Assembly (NCBI GenBank): GCA_001803315.1
Contig: MHBQ01000093.1
Span: 852-44,796, forward strand
Length of the DNA: 43,945 bases
Direction: 5' to 3'
Origin: Lentisphaerae bacterium RIFOXYC12_FULL_60_16
GTDB taxonomy: Bacteria; Verrucomicrobiota; Kiritimatiellia; UBA8416; YA12-FULL-60-10
Positions 31,645 through 40,267 of this stretch are shown here, one piece after another (within the stretch, counting starts at the first letter, position 1; the number at the start of each line of letters is the position of its first letter). The translations under genes were made by a program, and so were the position numbers. The notes beneath the pieces were generated by a model. That model was not told where the DNA came from. It ran no database searches and worked only from the letters and a program-made list of their open reading frames with translations.

Positions 31645-33513
31645 ATGCGTTCACGTGCCGCCATTCAGCCTTCATTCAACGTATTGTCCGCCACCCGCCG
31701 CACCTTCAAGCCGTCACCCCGCCCCCTGGTCGGCCATATCCCGACGATCGCTTTAACCCCCGTGGCCGACGGCCGTACCGGCGCCTACGAGGACAATGTT
31801 GCCAAGACCTGGAAAATGGTTGAAAAAGTCCATGACCTGATCGCGAACCATGTCTGCCTGCCGGACGGCACTCCCGTGCGCATCGTCGTGGCGCCGGAAA
31901 TCGTCTACGGACCCCGCAGCGGCGCCATCGCCCAGGAATTCTATGCGCGCGAAGGCGTTTCCATCAACCTCTGGATCAGCCGGTCCTGGTCCTACAGTGA
32001 CGAGTTGATGAGCGCCTGCCAGGGCATCGGCAGCTCCGAATGGATCCAGGCCGCCTACGGCCTCAACCAGACCGACCGTCCGGGCGCCGTATGGCTGAAG
32101 GCCTTCACCGCAGCCATGGACGAGAAACGCCGCCCGATTTTCTGCATCTACAGTCCGGACCTGGAGGATGAAAACGGCCCCCTCTCGCCGTTCGTCGCCG
32201 AACGGCTGCTGCGCTTCGCACGGTGCGCCACGGCGGTCGCCGAGATCCGCGGCAAGAACTACCTTAGCGTCGGCAGCGTATCCATGGGCATCATCGGTTC
32301 GGATGTGATCCGCAACCAGTTTCTCCATTACCTCGGCATGGGCACCGTCTCGGTGGACATGGTGGCCATCCGCGGCCGGATCGATCGCGGGTTCTACGAC
32401 CACGACGAGCTCGATCGTGCCTTCCGCTTCATGAAGCAGAACTTCAAGTATGATTTCGGGACCGGCAAGCGCCCGCTGGCCAAGGATGACCTGCTCCGCG
32501 AATGCATCCGCATGACGATGATCGTGCGTGATTTGATGGTCGGCAACCCGAAGCTGGCCGATGCCGGCGTCGGGCGACGCCAGGGGTTCCGCTCCGACAT
32601 CGAATGGGCCCAGGGCGCCAATGCGATCGCCTCGGGCACCCAGGGCCAACGCATGTGGACCGACCTCTACCCGAACTTCGATGTCGCCGAATCCATCCTG
32701 AACAGCTCGTTCGACTGGAACGGCTACCGCGCCCCGATGACCGTCGCGACCGAGAACGACAGCAAGAACGCCATCGGCATGCTGCTGGCCGGACTCGTCA
32801 CCGGCATGCCCCAGTTGTTCGCCGACATCCGCACCAACTGGACGCCCGAGAGCATCCGCAAGGCCACCGGCCGCAACGTGAAGTCCATCTGCCCGCAGGG
32901 CATCATCGACAAGCGCAACTCGGGCGCCGGCGCCCTGGATTATTCGCAGGACATTTACCGGATCGCCGGGATGCCACATACCGCACACCCCTCCGAAGTG
33001 GCCACCAAGATCCGGAAAACCCCCGCGATCCAGCAGAAACTGATGAAGGCCGCCATGCACGACACCCATTACATGGCTGCCACCCTCACCTATTTCCCCG
33101 GTGACGGATTGTCCAGCCATTACCGGACCCCGGGCGGCATCCCGATGACCGCCTACCGGTACAACACGGTGGGAGCTTCCCTGACCTGCTCGGTCGTCGA
33201 GGGCGAAACCATCGAACTGCCCCGGGCCGTGGCCGACCATATCAGCAAGGTTACCGACCGCACCTGGCCGGAAACCTACTGGACCCCGCACGGCATGTCG
33301 TCGTTCGAATACATGTCCAAGATCGGCCCCAACCACGACGGCAACTCGTTCGGTCTCATCGGCGCGGACATGATCACCCTCAACGCCATGCTGCGCATCC
33401 CGGTGGACCTGCACAACGTGCCGCGTGACCAGGTGTTCCGCCCCACGATGTGGGACCGGTTCGGCGGCGACGATTTCCGCGCCTGCAAGGAACTCGGCCC
33501 GCTGTACGGCTGA
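31645..33513 (+). CDS. fucI: L-fucose isomerase
   Basis: A 622-residue cytosolic enzyme that interconverts L-fucose and L-fuculose, and in known members also D-arabinose and D-ribulose. It aligns along its length with the E. coli enzyme by inspection: DRPGAVWLKA, YLSVGSVSMGIIGS, NSSFDWNG, VATENDS, FADIRTNW, GADMITLNAMLRIPV and the terminal GPLYG. The metal ligands correspond to Glu370, Asp394 and His564. About 30 extra residues are at the N-terminus. GGGGAGGA precedes the start, overlapping a hairpin. A fuculokinase and fuculose aldolase are not nearby; the divergent XYLB-like kinase may serve instead. Confidence 0.94.
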   Translation: MRSRAAIQPSFNVLSATRRTFKPSPRPLVGHIPTIALTPVADGRTGAYEDNVAKTWKMVEKVHDLIANHVCLPDGTPVRIVVAPEIVYGPRSGAIAQEFYAREGVSINLWISRSWSYSDELMSACQGIGSSEWIQAAYGLNQTDRPGAVWLKAFTAAMDEKRRPIFCIYSPDLEDENGPLSPFVAERLLRFARCATAVAEIRGKNYLSVGSVSMGIIGSDVIRNQFLHYLGMGTVSVDMVAIRGRIDRGFYDHDELDRAFRFMKQNFKYDFGTGKRPLAKDDLLRECIRMTMIVRDLMVGNPKLADAGVGRRQGFRSDIEWAQGANAIASGTQGQRMWTDLYPNFDVAESILNSSFDWNGYRAPMTVATENDSKNAIGMLLAGLVTGMPQLFADIRTNWTPESIRKATGRNVKSICPQGIIDKRNSGAGALDYSQDIYRIAGMPHTAHPSEVATKIRKTPAIQQKLMKAAMHDTHYMAATLTYFPGDGLSSHYRTPGGIPMTAYRYNTVGASLTCSVVEGETIELPRAVADHISKVTDRTWPETYWTPHGMSSFEYMSKIGPNHDGNSFGLIGADMITLNAMLRIPVDLHNVPRDQVFRPTMWDRFGGDDFRACKELGPLYG

Positions 33514-33562
33514 GCATCGGCAAATTGAAAGTCTGGACGGTTGCCTCGCGGGACGGGACCCC

Positions 33563-34291
33563 TTACCGGCGCTTCGTCCGCGCCTCCAGCATTGCCACCC
33601 CCAGGATCGACAGCTCGTACAGCCCGATCAACGGAGCCGACATCATCAGCATCGTCCAGGGGTCCGGAGGCGTCATCACCATGGCAAACCCCATCAGGAC
33701 CACGATGGCATGCCGGCGGTAATGCCGCAATTGTCCCGCCGAAAGCACCCCCAGCGCCCCCAATCCCATCAGGATGACCGGCGCCTGGAAGGCGAGGCCG
33801 AACCCCAGCATCACCTGCAGGGCAAAGGCCAGGTAGGCGCTCAACTCCATGAACGTGCAGGCAATCCCCATCCAGTCGTTCACGGTCAGCAACCAGCGTA
33901 ACCCCACCGGCAGAACCCATCGCCAGGCCAGCCAGACCCCGGCCCCGAACAAGCCCAGGCAAATCAGCACCAATCCGCGCACCGCTCCCTGTTCACGGCG
34001 GGTCAATCCGGGAAAGACAAACCAGGCGATCCCCAACATCATCAGGGGGGCCGACACCACCAGTCCCCCCCACCCCACCAGCCGGACGGCAGTCCGGAAT
34101 CCACCCGTGGCATCCAGAACCCGAAGGAAGTCCGGATCCGTTATCCCCGCCCAGCCCAGGGGGCGCTGGATCATCCCGAGCAACCAGGGCGTCAATGGCA
34201 TACATACCAGCGCAGCGGCGGCATAGACCAGCAGGCACCAGGCCAGTAATTTGCGCAGGTCATCCAGATGCCCCGCAAACGGCTTGGCCAT
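33563..34291 (-). CDS. tatC: Twin-arginine translocase subunit TatC
   Basis: A 242-residue inner-membrane protein with six hydrophobic segments. The N-terminal FAGHLDDLRKLL is the conserved TatC signal-peptide binding region, and FGLAFQAPVILMGLGALGV is the conserved block of the fourth to fifth segments, with a Glu near the fourth segment (FMELSAYLAFAL). The start at 34291 is chosen because the family motif follows at once; upstream ATGs at 34339 and 34324 would overlap tatA. It recognises folded Tat substrates with twin-arginine signals. It follows tatA and is the last gene of the long minus-strand run, converging with fucI. Confidence 0.93.
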   Translation of the reverse strand: MAKPFAGHLDDLRKLLAWCLLVYAAAALVCMPLTPWLLGMIQRPLGWAGITDPDFLRVLDATGGFRTAVRLVGWGGLVVSAPLMMLGIAWFVFPGLTRREQGAVRGLVLICLGLFGAGVWLAWRWVLPVGLRWLLTVNDWMGIACTFMELSAYLAFALQVMLGFGLAFQAPVILMGLGALGVLSAGQLRHYRRHAIVVLMGFAMVMTPPDPWTMLMMSAPLIGLYELSILGVAMLEARTKRR

Positions 34292-34301
34292 CAGCTCGTT
34301 G

Positions 34302-34592
34302 TCAGCCGGCAAGGGGTTTGTCATCAGGTTTGGGTCCATCGTTCGATGCCGTCTTCTCGGGTTTTACCGGATCGTCCGGCCCGGTCAGGGTTTCAACATC
34401 CAGTCGAACCAGTTCATGCCGGAAGGCATCCGCCGCCTTGCGGAACATGGCCGTCAATCGACCGAACTCGCGCGCCATGGAGGGTAAACGTTTCGGCCCG
34501 AATAACAGCAGGATTACGGCGAAAAGGATCACCACTTCCATGGTGCCGATCCCGCCGAAAAAAGCCGTCATATAGTAATTGGCGTCAACCAT
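34302..34592 (-). CDS. tatA: Twin-arginine translocase subunit TatA/TatB
   Basis: A 96-residue protein with one N-terminal membrane segment (MEVVILFAVILLLFGP), the FGPKRLP hinge and an amphipathic helix (SMAREFGRLTAMFRKAADAFR), then a polar, charged tail. This is the TatA/B fold that forms the translocation pore with TatC. The FG-K/R-LP pattern and short length fit TatA or a single bifunctional TatA/B. The start at 34592 has TTGAGG six bases upstream; a TTG at 34604 and an ATG at 34598 are alternatives. tatC follows after ten bases. Confidence 0.9.
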   Translation of the reverse strand: MVDANYYMTAFFGGIGTMEVVILFAVILLLFGPKRLPSMAREFGRLTAMFRKAADAFRHELVRLDVETLTGPDDPVKPEKTASNDGPKPDDKPLAG

Positions 34593-34600
34593 AGTCATCC

Positions 34601-35491
34601 TCAATCACCCCATGTTACCAGCTTGCGAGCGGACTCAAAAGCCATTTCCCTGCCCGTCACCGGGTCACGGAACGACAGCAACCGGCTTAACAGCTGCAAG
34701 GGCGCATCAAACCCGGTCTTGGGAGGTTCCTGCAATACGGGATACAGGGAATCGTTCAAGACCCCGCTCCCGATATGGCACAGGTGCAACCGGATCTGGT
34801 GGTTCTGCCCGGTCCTCGGCTCCAACCGGAAATCACACCGATCACCCCGGTCCCGAATCCGCTCGATACGGGTCATTGAATTGGGTTCACCCGGCACGAT
34901 CATCGACCGGAACCACGGGTGTCCCTTCACGATCCGGGTCTCGACCACCCACTCCCGCCGATCCGGTTCACCCGGTGGCAAACCCACGGCCTCATACGTT
35001 TTATGAACGGTGCGGCGTTGAAACAATCCGCTGTACAAGTGCCGGGTGGCCCGGTCGCAGGAAAACAGGACCAACCCGGCCGTCTCGCGGTCAATGCGGT
35101 TCACCGGAACCAGGTCTTCATTGCCGGTAGTCTTGCGCAAACGCATCAAGAGGCATTCGGTCACGTAAGGTCCGGCAGGAATCACCGGCAGGAAGTGCGG
35201 CTTGTCCGCCACCAGTATCCGTTCATCCTGATAGACAATCGTCTCCTGGAACGGGATTACCGGCTCATCCAGATGTTCCCGGTAATAATGCAGGCGCATC
35301 TGCGGCCGGTACAAGGATTGCAGGTCCACCACCACGCCGTCGTCATCAACAACGGCCCCCGTCTCAAGCCGGGCCTGCCAGACCCGTCGGCCAACCTTCG
35401 GAAAACGCAGGTCAAGATAATCGAGAATGGCGGGATATGGCGGCTCGACCACCGGCAGGGTCACGATGCTTGGTTTGGTTGCCCGGCCCAT
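34601..35491 (-). CDS. RluA family RNA pseudouridine synthase
   Basis: A 296-residue enzyme that isomerises uridine to pseudouridine in rRNA or tRNA. The catalytic block is VNRIDRETAGLVLFS (near residues 129-143) with the active Asp in RID; the usual form is HRLD, so this has Asn in place of His and Ile for Leu. RTGQNHQIRLHLCHIG and an N-terminal S4-like region (LDYLDLRFPKVGRRVWQARL) agree with the family. It begins seven bases after the ispG stop. Which RNA site it modifies cannot be told. Confidence 0.88.
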   Translation of the reverse strand: MGRATKPSIVTLPVVEPPYPAILDYLDLRFPKVGRRVWQARLETGAVVDDDGVVVDLQSLYRPQMRLHYYREHLDEPVIPFQETIVYQDERILVADKPHFLPVIPAGPYVTECLLMRLRKTTGNEDLVPVNRIDRETAGLVLFSCDRATRHLYSGLFQRRTVHKTYEAVGLPPGEPDRREWVVETRIVKGHPWFRSMIVPGEPNSMTRIERIRDRGDRCDFRLEPRTGQNHQIRLHLCHIGSGVLNDSLYPVLQEPPKTGFDAPLQLLSRLLSFRDPVTGREMAFESARKLVTWGD

Positions 35492-35498
35492 AACCGGA

Positions 35499-36659
35499 TC
35501 AAGTACTGACCGGCCGGTCAGCCTTCCCGCGGCCCTTCCAGGCCCTGACCCGGTCCATCAAGGCTTCGACAGCCTGCGATTCGCCGACGGTGACATCCAG
35601 CACACCCCCCACATAAACGGCAAATTTTCCGGCGCCACCGGCCAGCGCAACGTCGGCTTCCCGGGCCTCACCCGGCCCGTTCACCATGCACCCCATCACG
35701 GCGACGACTGGTCGCGGATGGTCCGGCGCTTCCCGGTAGAACCCCTCCAGCGCTTCCTCCACACGGGCGGCCAGCGTCACCACATCCACCTGGATCCGTC
35801 CGCAGGTCGGACAGGAAATCACCGAAGGGCCCGGCTCACGCAATCCCAATGCCCGCAGGATTTCCAGCCCCACCCGCACCTCGCGTTCCGGCGTATCGGT
35901 CAAGGAGACCCGGATCGTATCGCCGATTCCCTCCGCCAGCAGGATGCCCAGCGCAACGGATGAGCGGATTGTCCCCCCCAGGAAGGTTCCCGCCTCCGTC
36001 ACACCGAGATGCAACGGGTAATCCGTGCACCCCGACAAGCGGCGATACGCATCCACCGTACGGTTCACATCGGACGCCTTGACCGATATCTTGATTTCCT
36101 GGTAATCGAACGATTCCAGCAGGGATACATGCCGCATGGCACTTTCCACCAGGGCATCCGCCGTGGCGCCACCGTATTTCACGCGCAGGTCGGCATCCAG
36201 GGATCCGGCATTGACCCCGATCCGGATCGGCACCTTCCGTCCCCGTGCAGCGTCCACGACGGCTTGCACACGGGACCGGTCCCCGATATTACCGGGATTG
36301 ATCCGGAGTCCATCGACCCCTCCATCCAGGGCAATCAATGCCAGCCGGTGATCGAAATGTATGTCCGCCACCAGGGGCAGGCCGGTCCGCTTACGGATGG
36401 CCGCCACCGCACGGGCCGCGGCTTCATCCACCACCGCCAGGCGCACGATATCGCACCCGGCCAACGCAACGGAATCGATCTGCCGGACCGTGGCATCCAC
36501 ATCACGGGTATCGGTCTTGGTCATGGTCTGGACCGAGACCGGGGCCGTTCCGCCAACCGGCACAGGGCCCACCCGGACCTGCCGGGTGATCCGGCGCTCC
36601 GGCCCGCCACGTTCAGGGTGGGGAGATGCTTCCGGTTGTATGGCGTGTTGATCCTTCAT
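35499..36659 (-). CDS. ispG: 4-hydroxy-3-methylbut-2-en-1-yl diphosphate synthase
   Basis: A 386-residue iron-sulfur enzyme of the MEP pathway that makes HMBPP from MEcPP. The [4Fe-4S] ligands are Cys283 and Cys286 (SCPTCG) and Cys324 with Glu331 (GCMVNGPGEA), matching the E. coli spacing. The N-terminal TIM barrel is recognised by VGGTAPVSVQTMTKTDT and VADIHFDHRLAL. The open frame runs upstream to 36857, but family length supports 36659; its ribosome binding site is weak. It lies between rseP and the pseudouridine synthase, with dxr two genes upstream. Confidence 0.96.
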   Translation of the reverse strand: MKDQHAIQPEASPHPERGGPERRITRQVRVGPVPVGGTAPVSVQTMTKTDTRDVDATVRQIDSVALAGCDIVRLAVVDEAAARAVAAIRKRTGLPLVADIHFDHRLALIALDGGVDGLRINPGNIGDRSRVQAVVDAARGRKVPIRIGVNAGSLDADLRVKYGGATADALVESAMRHVSLLESFDYQEIKISVKASDVNRTVDAYRRLSGCTDYPLHLGVTEAGTFLGGTIRSSVALGILLAEGIGDTIRVSLTDTPEREVRVGLEILRALGLREPGPSVISCPTCGRIQVDVVTLAARVEEALEGFYREAPDHPRPVVAVMGCMVNGPGEAREADVALAGGAGKFAVYVGGVLDVTVGESQAVEALMDRVRAWKGRGKADRPVST

Positions 36660-36702
36660 CTTGCTTGTCGCCTCATCCCTGTTGCCGGGTGAGAAACCGC
36701 CG

Positions 36703-38175
36703 CTATTCCCCGCTTGGAGATTCTCCTGCGGGAGTGGTGTCCAATGACTCGCCCGGTTCCGCCGGAGCTTCGGCAACCGGTTGCAGGGCCTCCCGGTTCC
36801 GCCGGTTCCGTGCAAACAAACGTTTGATATCGTTGAACGTGATCGCCACAATCGCACTGATCAGCAACACGGCGAAGACGTTGGTCAGGACATTCACCAC
36901 CCGGGGTGATACCCGGCGGCGCGTAATCCCTTCCCATAATGAAAAGACAATATGGCCGCCATCCAGGACCGGGATCGGCAACAGGTTCAGGATCGCCAGA
37001 TTCACGTTCAGGAAACGCAGGAACCCGACCGCATTGAGGAAGCTCACCTTGATCGCCGCCCATAATGCCATGAAGATCATCACCGGACCGCCCAGGGCGC
37101 CGGCAGCCTGCCGGGCTTCCCCCGGCGTAACCAGCGCCTTGAGAATGCGGACGATCGCCGTGGCATCACTGCGCAGTTGCGCCCAGGGGTTCCGGTGACG
37201 CATCCAAGGCAGGTCACCGGCCTGCAGGGCCGGCCGGATGACGACGCCGATCAATCCGCGCTTTTGTCCGGGATCGTAAACCGGGACGACGGAAACCACC
37301 CGTTCGGTTCCTCCCCGGTTCAGGGTCAACGCCAGCGGCACATCCGTACGGGCTGAAATCTGTTCGATGAAATCACCCGTGCTGACAATCCGGGCGCCAT
37401 CCACCGCCAGCACGATATCATTGGCACGGAGGCCCGCCGCTTCCGCCACACTGCCCGGCACAACCTCGGCAATCAGGCATTGAAAGGTGCGTTCGATTCC
37501 CGGCACCAGCCACAATTCGGAGTCGGCATCGAGTTCAAGGGGAACCATCACATTCCGTTCATCCCCGTTGCGTCCCCGGAGCCCCAGTTGGATCGGTTCG
37601 GAACGACCGCCGGCGAGTATGCACTCCACCGTGTAATCGTACCAGGTCTGCACCGGCTTGCCGTTGACGGCAAGGATCATGTCGCCCATCCGTATTCCTT
37701 CGGCATAGGCGACACTGTCCGGATCAACCAACCCGATCTCGGGATGCCCGGTGTCCGCAACCGAGGGGGGCGGGCGGGGCGTCCATTGGATGACATAAGC
37801 CAGCAGAATGGCTAACAGCACATTCCCCAACGGCCCGGCCAGCACCACGGCAATCCGTGTCCAGGGGGATATCGTCCGATTCATCCGGGGATCGGCCGGT
37901 TTGCCCTCAACCTCGCCCTGGAGCATGGCCATCCCGGTTGGATCCAACTGCGGCAGGGCAACATACCCGCCGAAGGGGATCCAGCTGATCTTAAGATTGA
38001 TGCCGCGCCACCGCTTCTGCCAGATGGCGGGACCAAACCCCATCGAGAAGGTATCGATTACCATCCCGGCGCGGAGCGCCACCAGGAAATGGCCAAGCTC
38101 ATGGATGAAAATCGTTACGCCCATGAGAATGATCAGCGCCAGGAGATCGCGAAATCCAACAATAAAGTCACCCAC
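36703..38175 (-). CDS. rseP: Site-2 intramembrane zinc metalloprotease RseP
   Basis: A 490-residue inner-membrane protease. The zinc motif HELGH is at 25-29 in the first membrane segment, and the third ligand Asp lies in NLLPIPVLDGGH near the C-terminus. Two PDZ domains are between them (around IGLVDPDSVAYAEGIRMGDMILAVNGKPV and AEVVPGSVAEAAGLRANDIVLAVDG). In E. coli this enzyme cleaves anti-sigma E and remnant signal peptides. The C-terminal tail is Pro/Glu-rich. It lies between dxr and ispG with a strong palindrome just upstream. The order uppS, cdsA, dxr, rseP is widely conserved in bacteria. Confidence 0.95.
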   Translation of the reverse strand: MGDFIVGFRDLLALIILMGVTIFIHELGHFLVALRAGMVIDTFSMGFGPAIWQKRWRGINLKISWIPFGGYVALPQLDPTGMAMLQGEVEGKPADPRMNRTISPWTRIAVVLAGPLGNVLLAILLAYVIQWTPRPPPSVADTGHPEIGLVDPDSVAYAEGIRMGDMILAVNGKPVQTWYDYTVECILAGGRSEPIQLGLRGRNGDERNVMVPLELDADSELWLVPGIERTFQCLIAEVVPGSVAEAAGLRANDIVLAVDGARIVSTGDFIEQISARTDVPLALTLNRGGTERVVSVVPVYDPGQKRGLIGVVIRPALQAGDLPWMRHRNPWAQLRSDATAIVRILKALVTPGEARQAAGALGGPVMIFMALWAAIKVSFLNAVGFLRFLNVNLAILNLLPIPVLDGGHIVFSLWEGITRRRVSPRVVNVLTNVFAVLLISAIVAITFNDIKRLFARNRRNREALQPVAEAPAEPGESLDTTPAGESPSGE

Positions 38176-38200
38176 ACGTCACCCCATTCTTCAATTGGAG

Positions 38201-38220
38201 CCGGGGTGCCCACACCCCGG
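38201..38220. repeat. Perfect palindrome between dxr and rseP
   Basis: CCGGGGTG-CCCA-CACCCCGG forms an eight-pair stem with a four-base loop in the 53-base gap and is preceded by GGAG. Same architecture as the palindrome at 20336-20355. In the dxr-rseP transcript it could slow ribosomes or RNases, but it is probably a dispersed repeat. Confidence 0.65.
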
Positions 38221-38228
38221 TCCCGGTC

Positions 38229-39401
38229 TCATCCTGAAACTTCCCCGGCCATGGCACGACTCCATCGGTCCGCCTCCACCACCGCCTCCAGATCCGGATC
38301 CGGCATCACCTGATGCCGTTCCATGACCGATTCAACCGTCTGCCATATTCCCGGAAAGGAGATCCTTCCTTCGAGAAATGCCGCCACCGCCGCTTCGTTG
38401 GCGCCGTTCAAGACCGCCGGCAGGGTCCCACCGGTCCGGGCGGCCCGGTACGCCAGTTCCAGACAGGGGAAACGGCCGCGATCCGGACTCCGGAACGTCA
38501 GCGGTCCAAGTTTGACCAGATCCATCGTGGGCAGGTTTCCATCCACCCGGTCCGGATACGTCAGGGCAAACTGGATGGCATACCGCATGTCCGGCAGGCT
38601 CATCTGGGCCAGCACGCTCCCGTCGGCAAATTCCACCATGGAATGCACGATGCTCTCCGGATGGATCACCACGTCGATGCGGTCCACCGGCATGTCGAAC
38701 AACCAGCGCGCTTCCAGCACCTCCAGCCCCTTGTTCATCAAGGTGGCGGAATCCACCGAAATTTTCCGCCCCATGTTCCAGCGGGGATGCTGCAAGGCTT
38801 CCGCCACGGTTACCCGGTCGAAATCAACCTCCGGTTTCAGGCCAAACGGCCCGCCCGAAGCGGTCAGCAGCAAGCGGCGCACGGCAGTGCCGGCCGATGA
38901 TCCGCACGGGCCGAAACCGGGATGCCCCAGCAGGCATTGGAAAATGGCGCTGTGTTCACTGTCCACGGGAATCAACTCGGATCCCGACCGCGCACAGGCC
39001 GCCTGCACCACGTTACCCGCCGCCACCAGTACTTCCTTGGTGGCCAGGGCAATCCGTTTCCCGGCCCGGATCGCCGCCAGCACCGGTTCAAGCCCCGCCA
39101 ATCCCACCACGCTGCAAATCACGATGTCCGCTTCAGGCAACGCGGCAACGGCGGACAAGCCGGAGGTGCCTTCGTGTACGCGCAATCCCGTCGGAGCGGT
39201 ACGCCGGCACCAACCCGCCGCCTCCGGATCACCCACCGCAAGGTCCTGCACCTTGAACTCCGCCGCCTGTTCCAGCAGGCGGGGCCCGTTGCGCAACGCG
39301 GCAAGGCCGACCACCTGGAACCGGCCCGGCAGGGCTTTCACCACCCGGAGCGCATTCTCCCCGATGGACCCGGTACTCCCCAGTATGACCAGTCGCTTCA
39401 T
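38229..39401 (-). CDS. dxr: 1-deoxy-D-xylulose 5-phosphate reductoisomerase
   Basis: A 390-residue NADPH-dependent enzyme converting DXP to MEP, the first committed step of non-mevalonate isoprenoid synthesis. GSTGSIGENALRVV at the N-terminus is the NADPH-binding motif; PVDSEHSAIFQCL holds metal and substrate ligands; TASGGPFG and LMNKGLEVLEARWLF are further substrate-binding blocks. Length is normal. Its start overlaps the cdsA stop by four bases. Confidence 0.97.
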   Translation of the reverse strand: MKRLVILGSTGSIGENALRVVKALPGRFQVVGLAALRNGPRLLEQAAEFKVQDLAVGDPEAAGWCRRTAPTGLRVHEGTSGLSAVAALPEADIVICSVVGLAGLEPVLAAIRAGKRIALATKEVLVAAGNVVQAACARSGSELIPVDSEHSAIFQCLLGHPGFGPCGSSAGTAVRRLLLTASGGPFGLKPEVDFDRVTVAEALQHPRWNMGRKISVDSATLMNKGLEVLEARWLFDMPVDRIDVVIHPESIVHSMVEFADGSVLAQMSLPDMRYAIQFALTYPDRVDGNLPTMDLVKLGPLTFRSPDRGRFPCLELAYRAARTGGTLPAVLNGANEAAVAAFLEGRISFPGIWQTVESVMERHQVMPDPDLEAVVEADRWSRAMAGEVSG

Positions 39402-40267
39402 CCTGCAAAGATCCGTGCATACAGGTACAACATGGGGACCCCGAACAGCAGGCTGTCCAGCACGTCCAGCAATCCACCCATTCCCGGAACCGTCCGCCCC
39501 GAATCCTTGATGCTCGCGGCCCGCTTCACCAGCGATTCAAACAGGTCCCCCACCGTTCCCGACACCGCCAGCAGGGCGCCCAGCCGGATCGCATCGTAAA
39601 ACGTCAGGGGGACCCGTCCCAGGGCGCCACCCGTCGCATACCAGAATCCCAGGGAAACCAGCACGGAAAACAGGATGCCGCCCGCCAGCCCCTCGTAGGT
39701 CTTGGCCGGCGACAACCGCGGGAACAACTTGTGCCGTCCGAAGGTCCGCCCCACCAGGAAAGCGCCGACATCCGAGCTCTTCACCACGATCACGCAATAC
39801 AGCAGGAGAAGCCGGCCGGTCGGACCCAGACAGCTTCCGGTGGGAGACTGATCCCACTCAAACGCAAGCCGCGTGAAGAAATTCAGCAGGAACGGCACAT
39901 ACCAGACGCCAAACAGGGTGCAGGCGATGGTTTCAAGCGGCTTGGGATTATGTTTCTGGGGGAATTGCCGCAGGAATACCGCAATCAGCGTGAGGAACAG
40001 AACCGCCTGTTCCCAGAAGTACAACGTGGCCCAGGAATCGGGTATCGAGATGCCGCAAAACGTGGTGGATATCAGGATGGTCCCGAGTATCACCCCCAGG
40101 AACCGGAAGGTCGGAATGCCCGCCGCATTGACCATGCTGTAGAATTCGAACTGGGCCAGTGCGGCAATGCCCACCAGTAGCGGCCAGGTCCAGATAGTCG
40201 GCAGGTACAAGGCCATCAGGATGACCAGGAGTCCCATGACCAGGCCGCTAATCACCCGCAGTCTCAT
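39398..40267 (-). CDS. cdsA: Phosphatidate cytidylyltransferase
   Basis: A 289-residue inner-membrane enzyme that makes CDP-diacylglycerol, the precursor of bacterial phospholipids. It has about seven or eight hydrophobic segments and the C-terminal CDS signature SLVKRAASIKDSGRTVPGMGG, in which the usual PGHGG reads PGMGG. DLFESLVKR and LDVLDSLL agree with the family. The start overlaps the uppS stop by four bases, and dxr is likewise overlapped, so all three are coupled. The His to Met change is noteworthy but its effect is unknown. Confidence 0.93.
   Translation of the reverse strand: MRLRVISGLVMGLLVILMALYLPTIWTWPLLVGIAALAQFEFYSMVNAAGIPTFRFLGVILGTILISTTFCGISIPDSWATLYFWEQAVLFLTLIAVFLRQFPQKHNPKPLETIACTLFGVWYVPFLLNFFTRLAFEWDQSPTGSCLGPTGRLLLLYCVIVVKSSDVGAFLVGRTFGRHKLFPRLSPAKTYEGLAGGILFSVLVSLGFWYATGGALGRVPLTFYDAIRLGALLAVSGTVGDLFESLVKRAASIKDSGRTVPGMGGLLDVLDSLLFGVPMLYLYARIFAG

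Noticed and set aside
31753-33414. 553-codon minus-strand open frame opposite fucI
   Set aside because: FucI is recognisable over its full length on the plus strand; the antisense frame has low-complexity, His/Gly/Val-rich sequence typical of shadows.
38323-39510. 395-codon plus-strand open frame opposite dxr
   Set aside because: dxr is unmistakable on the minus strand; the shadow is Ser/Arg/Pro-rich without any domain.
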